A stretch of 64,000 nt of DNA from Lucinisca nassula (lineage: Eukaryota; Mollusca; Bivalvia; Lucinida; Lucinidae): assembly GCA_963580285.1 (NCBI GenBank), contig OY757010.1, forward strand, positions 68,222,406 through 68,286,405, read 5' to 3'. Of this stretch, positions 59,545-64,000 are shown one piece after another; the stretch's first letter is position 1; the number at the start of each line of letters is the position of its first letter. The notes under the pieces are model-generated. The model saw only the letters and a program-made list of their open reading frames with translations. It was not told the DNA's origin and made no database searches. The position numbers were made by a program, and so were the translations under genes.

Positions 59545-59571
59545 GTAAGTGAATTGTGTAGATCTGAGGCC

Positions 59572-59790
59572 AGTTCTTCAAAACTAACAACGTCGTTAGC
59601 TAATGTATCGTTAAAACTTTGATCATTCAATATGGTGAAAATACTAATATTTTGCTGAAAACAATGAGTGCAGTGCTCACATTTTTGTAGCAAACATCAC
59701 AAAATTTTAGATATTGAACTTACTAGAATGGTTAACAATTTGACCACTAACGAGCTCGTTAAGCTAACGAGGCTTTGAACAACTGGGCAC
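59572..59790. mobile_element. MITE family D
   Basis: CCAGTTCTTCAAAACTAACA and GTTAGCTAA face TTAAGCTAAC and GAGGCTTTGAACAACTGGGC. It is about 27 bases after exon N and matches 20563-20798. Confidence 0.82.
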
Positions 59791-60855
59791 TGGGTTTGTT
59801 TACTAGCACTATGTAGTGAACCTTTAGTAACTCAAACACTGATGACTCCTTACCACGACTGATTCGAACCCCTTCTTTACAGAGGCGCTTGGTCCGTTGA
59901 TTTACCCGACAAACTAGCTTTCTATACCAGTATGAAAAAAATCTTGATTTTTACTAATATTTTGTCTTTTTACACATTCCACAATTCCACAAGTGTTTCG
60001 GGCAAATCAGCGTACCAAGTGCCTGTGATCTTGGGTCCCTAGGGGATTCCGTTCGACCTGGTCAGAATAGGAGAAATCTCGCTCTCCAAAAGAGAAGTGT
60101 TTTCCCTATATTTTCGATTAGTTTCTTGTCTGATTCATAGCAGACAAGCTCAAACCAGCAACATAATATTGCTGGTTATCGTACAATTATATAGATAAAA
60201 AACTTTCTCCTGCCATTACTACATATATAGGTGGGTGGGGTAAACGCAAATTGAAACTCTTACTCCTATGGAGCTTGTCATATTCATTTTTCTGAAGACC
60301 CGGTGAGTTGTCAGACACTTGAGTGTGCTGAGCTATATATAATTTGACTAGTGTATTGAATAGGCATTTGTAGCTGTCAGTGCACTGGCTGTGAAAAAAT
60401 TGGGATCAGGAATGATACATGAAACTCGCACATTTTGCATAGGTCTTGAAATCTTATCTTAGGACGCTTGCTTCATACATTCTTCTGAGGAGCTTTGTGT
60501 TGCCGGCGAGTTAGCGAGTGTGGACTGTACAGCTGTTGGGCCGCTAAACAAGGTGTTGTAGGATCTTTGACTGTACTGAGCCATCTATACTATTTTGAAC
60601 AGGTTTGTCCCAGAGGTTAATTGGTTAATTTTTTATAACTTTTGGAAAAATGCATGGTCCAATATCACAAGGGGAAACTCTCTTTTATGTTCCTTATAAT
60701 CTTCGTTATTGGATTTGGCCTTTGGAAATTGGTTAATAAATCACAGAAAGATGACAGGAATCATGGGTGCAAGAAAACGATTTAGGAATATAGTGACAGA
60801 TTTACACAGTAAATGGCTGTCACTAGAAAGATTGGCTTGAAAAGAAGCTCTGAGG
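59791..60855. other. Unassigned sequence
   Basis: No exon of the protease or known repeat recognised; some GATTGG/TTGGTTAAT-like words, no frame. Confidence 0.35.
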
Positions 60856-60894
60856 GCATACGTAACTTCAAGCCCTCAATTTTGGTAATCCTCA

Positions 60895-61215
60895 CCGGCC
60901 CAAGTTGTCGGTGTGGTCATTGTAAAAAACTGTAAACCTATAGAGAAATGGGTCGAATGTGAGGACTGTGAAAAACGTTTTTACTCATAATGTTGTGGAC
61001 TTGACAATGCTATATTGTCAGGACTTTAATCAGGAATTGCAACTTGAACTCGATTCCTGATCTTTGTTTTACTTCTACTTTGGTATTGCACAGAGTGACT
61101 GACTGTGCCCTGTGCAATGGGGCTGTCCTTAACTACCACAATGTAGTTCAGTGTGATCGGTGTGAAATGTGGACACACACCGAATGTTCTTTTATCGGAT
61201 GATGAGTATGACACT
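60895..61215 (+). pseudogene. LINE N-terminal zinc fingers
   Basis: The first finger reads CKPIEKWVECEDCEKRFYS with following CCGLDN. The second reads CALCNGAVLNYHNVVQCDRC then EMWTHTECSF, a PHD-like Cys4-His-Cys3 pattern. Such fingers precede the endonuclease in many mollusc and cnidarian non-LTR elements and probably bind nucleic acid. The two are separated by a ~35-base insertion resembling the 3' terminus of family R (61049-61081). Confidence 0.8.
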
Positions 61216-61429
61216 TTGATGAGATGAAACTGTTCGTAAATTTGTCTAAAATGTGAAGTCTGCCATTTTCGGACTCTTTCTTCAGTGAATATATAGAAAC
61301 TGATAAGAGAAATAGATTTGAAGCCCTGTCAAGTGAAAAAGGAGAGTCCCAACATAAAGGTAAAAATCTTCTATCGGTCTATGACCTAGGTGATTTTAAA
61401 TCGTTTGGCCTGACAGACAATGCTGAGTC

Positions 61430-63618
61430 AGTCTGAAGGACAAATATTATTTGATATAATGGATAATCATGGTTTGGAACAAATGGTTAACTTCCCTACT
61501 CGTGATCAGAATACCTTAGACTTGATTATCACCTCTTTATAAGGTCAGTTTGAATATATTCATTCTCCAGACTAACTTAAGGATCACGACATTATTGCAG
61601 GTTCTTTAAAAATCAACATTCTACCCCAAGGAAATCTAGGAGAAAAGTGTTTTCGTACCAGAAAGGTGACTATGAAGCTATGAGGGAGAATGCATTAAGA
61701 TTTGCAAGGGAAAAATATTTTAATGGCCATTCAGATGCTCGATCTGTTCAGGAGAACTTTAATCATATAACTTCCTTTATTCAAAATTCAACTCATAAGC
61801 ATATCCTCTCAAAAACGTGGACGGTTTCCTCGATTCCTCTGAGGGTCACGTCAGAGATAAGAAAGAAGATCCGCAGAACGAATAAAATTCATGACATGTA
61901 GCAGTAAATTTCGATCTTTTGAAACTTTGAGAAGGTAGATTAAGACAGACATAAAACAACAACATGATTTAAACGTAAATAACTTGGTAGATGATGTTAA
62001 GGTAAATTGCAGAGATTTCTATAGGTACGTCAATTGCAAAAAGAAAAAAAAAAAACAGGCAAGATACTCCACCCCTTAAGAAAAGGGATGACAGTGGTGT
62101 TGGCAGAGTCAGACCCTGAACGGGCAGAAGAATTGATTGGTCAGTTCAGTGATTCATTCAATAAAACTGAGCAAAATGAGGTTCCATTTACTGTGAGATT
62201 AGCTCCTTCATGGATTGTAGTTTCATCAGAGGGAGTTATAAAGTCACTTAAGGGCTTAAATCCCTCTAAGCTTTAGGGCCTGATGAGCTTCATCCTAGAG
62301 TCAGCAAACGAATTGGGTACAGTGTTCTTACATTTGATTCAGCAATCTCTTGATACCGGTGAAGTCCCAAAAGAATAACTTCTTTGCAAACATTTGGCCC
62401 CTCTTTTAGAAAGGAGATAGAGCGCTTGCTCGCTACTATCGTCCTTTGTCACTGACATGTGTGCCATGTAAGTTACATTGTTTGCTCAAATAATATGGCT
62501 TCCTTGGATGAACACCAACTTTTGTCTGTTAGACATTTAGGGAAAAGCACAGTTGTGAGACACAGCTGACCACAGTTATAAATGATTGCGTAAAAATCTT
62601 GGACAAAGGAGGACCGGTAGCTACATTTAACCTGGATTTTGAAAAAGTTTTCGACACACCCCCATGAACTATTAAAAAGCAAACTATACCGTTACGGCAT
62701 TGGCGGAAACACCCTAAAGTGGATAGATTCCTTTCTTTGCTACAGAAAAAAAAACTAGTTGTTGCCAATGGGGAAACTTCAGGGGTGGGCTCCAGTTTCA
62801 TCTGGTGTCCCACAAGGGACTGTTTTTGGGTCCATTGTTGTTTTCTTTGTAAACAAATGATATTATCACGGATATTGATTCCGAAATAAGACTGATCGAA
62901 GATGACACGTTTGCTACCGTGAAATTAGAGACGCAGAGGACTCATTGAAACTTCAAAGAGATATAATCGATTTGGGTGTTGGACTAGAAAATTGGGTTTG
63001 AAATTTCAGCCAGTTAAATGCAATATCATACCGATAACTAGGAAAGAACAGACAAAATTGAGGCTTCTTACACTTAAGAGGGAACGCTCCTCGAAAATGT
63101 GGATTCCATTAATTACATCGGTGTGACCATCTCACATGACTTGAGATTGAATACTCATATTAGCAACATGTGTACTAAGGCTAATAGAACACTTGGCTTC
63201 TTGAGGCGAAATCTTTATCAATGCCCCAAAGATGTAAAAGAAGTAGTATATAAGGGACTTGTTCGCCCTATTTAGGAATATGGTAGTTGTGTCTGGGACC
63301 CCATGGAGTGATCCATCAGGAAGAGATTGAAAAAGTTCAGAATAGGGAATCTAGATTTATTACGAACGATTGCACCTTTGAAACTGGAAGTATGACTGGA
63401 ATGCTGAAAAACTGAGTCTCTCAGAGAAAGGAGAGACAGTAGGCTTATACTCTTGAGCAAAGGTCTAATCCTCTGCAAAAACTGTCATCTACAAAAGATC
63501 CTTCTTCCCTCAGACAATAAGAGATTGGAATGCCCTTCCAGATTCGGTTATTTCATCCGCGGAAGGTGCAAAGGATAATGTAGCTAAGTTTACTTCTTTG
63601 GCGAGAGCTACGAACTAA
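61430..63618 (+). pseudogene. LINE endonuclease end, reverse transcriptase and C-terminus
   Basis: MVNFPTRDQNTLDLIIT (61483) is an endonuclease strand. Then come KSLKGLNPSK, FEKVFDT (first RT aspartate), ETSGVGSSF/SGVPQGTV, LIEDDTF (catalytic box, altered), INYIGVTISHDLRLNTHISN, NRTLGFLRRNL, VYKGLVRP and SFFPQTIRDWNALPDS. Order and spacing are those of jockey/CR1-like ORF2. Inactive. Confidence 0.9.
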
Positions 63619-63656
63619 TGTACCTTTTTCACAGGTCGTTGTGAATGAATGGCATT

Positions 63657-63800
63657 TGAAGTGAGGCGGTTCTAACGAGTACCCACAATACATCTTTTGA
63701 GCTGAAATAAGAAAAATATCAAACTTTTTTGTCTGAAATTTCTATTTTTCGGAGGTAAATTTTAAAATAAGTTTGAATAGGCGTGTTTCAATTAGGTACA
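63657..63800. mobile_element. Half of a family M MITE
   Basis: GAGGCGGTTCTAACGAGTAC and CCACAATACATCTTTTGAGC begin at the palindrome centre, so one arm is missing. The GAATAGGCGTGTTTCAATTA tail matches other copies. Confidence 0.7.
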
Positions 63801-63884
63801 CAAAGCACTAAAGATCGAAAAGAATCCCTAAATAATCTCAATTACACCCCCTTTTCAATGTTGTGGTTAACCCTCAATGGGTCG

Positions 63885-63955
63885 AACTACTCTAGTCTCG
63901 ATATAACTTTCGCATTCTAGGAGGTGTTCGGTACATTGAAGTTCGATTGTACTAT
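63885..63955. mobile_element. pogo/Tigger-like end fragment
   Basis: TCGATATAACTTTCGCATTC and GTACATTGAAGTTCGATTG followed by TACTATA resembles the inverted CAGTCGAACTTC end seen at 13793. Confidence 0.4.
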
Positions 63956-64000
63956 ATATGAGCTGGTTTTCTCCAAAGTTGCGGGAGTGAGAGGGGTCGG

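Larger units (their letters stand above)
60860..63655 (+). mobile_element. Decayed zinc-finger non-LTR retrotransposon (jockey/CR1/L2-like)
   Basis: Coding relics in order: two Cys/His fingers, endonuclease end, reverse transcriptase, and the C-terminal SFFPQTIRDWNALPDSV ending at a TAA at 63616. Frameshifts and stops are frequent, and the catalytic box reads IEDD where FADD is expected. It is a different lineage from the Tx1 LINE at 15 kb. Confidence 0.88.

Noticed and set aside
62529..62813. Minus-strand frame opposite the zinc-finger LINE
   Set aside because: Shadow of the reverse-transcriptase relic on the plus strand.
59545..64000. A third cysteine-rich cassette
   Set aside because: No exon with the DxQC...GS..C pattern starting in phase 1 was found before the window ends.

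Overview
The window looks like nuclear DNA of a bivalve mollusc. I infer this from AT-rich, intron-rich sequence, tRNA-derived SINEs with TTTG tails, many palindromic short transposons, tandem-repeat (pearl-type) elements and a mollusc-style ADAMTS-like protease. No search could be run, so the host assignment is an inference. There is no operon structure, and no rRNA or functional tRNA gene is visible.

The one substantial host gene is on the + strand. I could thread fourteen exons (5025-59544) into a single open frame of about 499 codons in which every splice phase agrees. It encodes a secreted reprolysin-type (M12B) zinc protease. The catalytic domain spans 5025-27198, with the zinc motif HEIGHSLGASHD and the Met-turn GYAM. 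It is followed by two consecutive copies of a module made of an ADAMTS-type cysteine-rich domain plus a six-cysteine PLAC-like domain (27666-45105 and 45730-59544). The first exon(s), with signal peptide and propeptide, and the C-terminal end lie outside the window. A second small gene on the - strand (about 790-1089) encodes a glycine-rich secreted peptide and carries an internal stop codon.

Almost everything else is mobile DNA in the introns of the protease gene. By region: 1-5 kb holds the glycine-rich gene, SINEs and fold-back elements. 5-14.5 kb holds palindromic MITEs, a piggyBac-like MITE, a 1.7-kb inverted-repeat element, a tandem-core element and a dead mariner. 15-20 kb holds a Tx1/L1-type LINE split by a second retroelement. 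20-29 kb holds small DNA transposons and 3' ends of another retroelement. 29-41 kb holds four elements with tandem ~140-480 bp cores and Helentron-like ends, plus a 0.9-kb palindromic element. 41-50 kb holds SINE pairs and a 3.5-kb transposon with ~0.5-kb terminal inverted repeats that carries a ~280-bp satellite. 50.8-53.7 kb holds two interleaved inverted repeats. 54-58 kb holds the same satellite again and another tandem-core element. 60.9-63.6 kb holds a decayed zinc-finger LINE.

The most notable points are the duplicated cassette bounded by phase-1 introns, a 41-bp micro-exon in the catalytic domain, the composite 3.5-kb transposon with a 6-bp target duplication, the interleaved inverted repeats, and a shared end-architecture among otherwise unrelated tandem-core elements.
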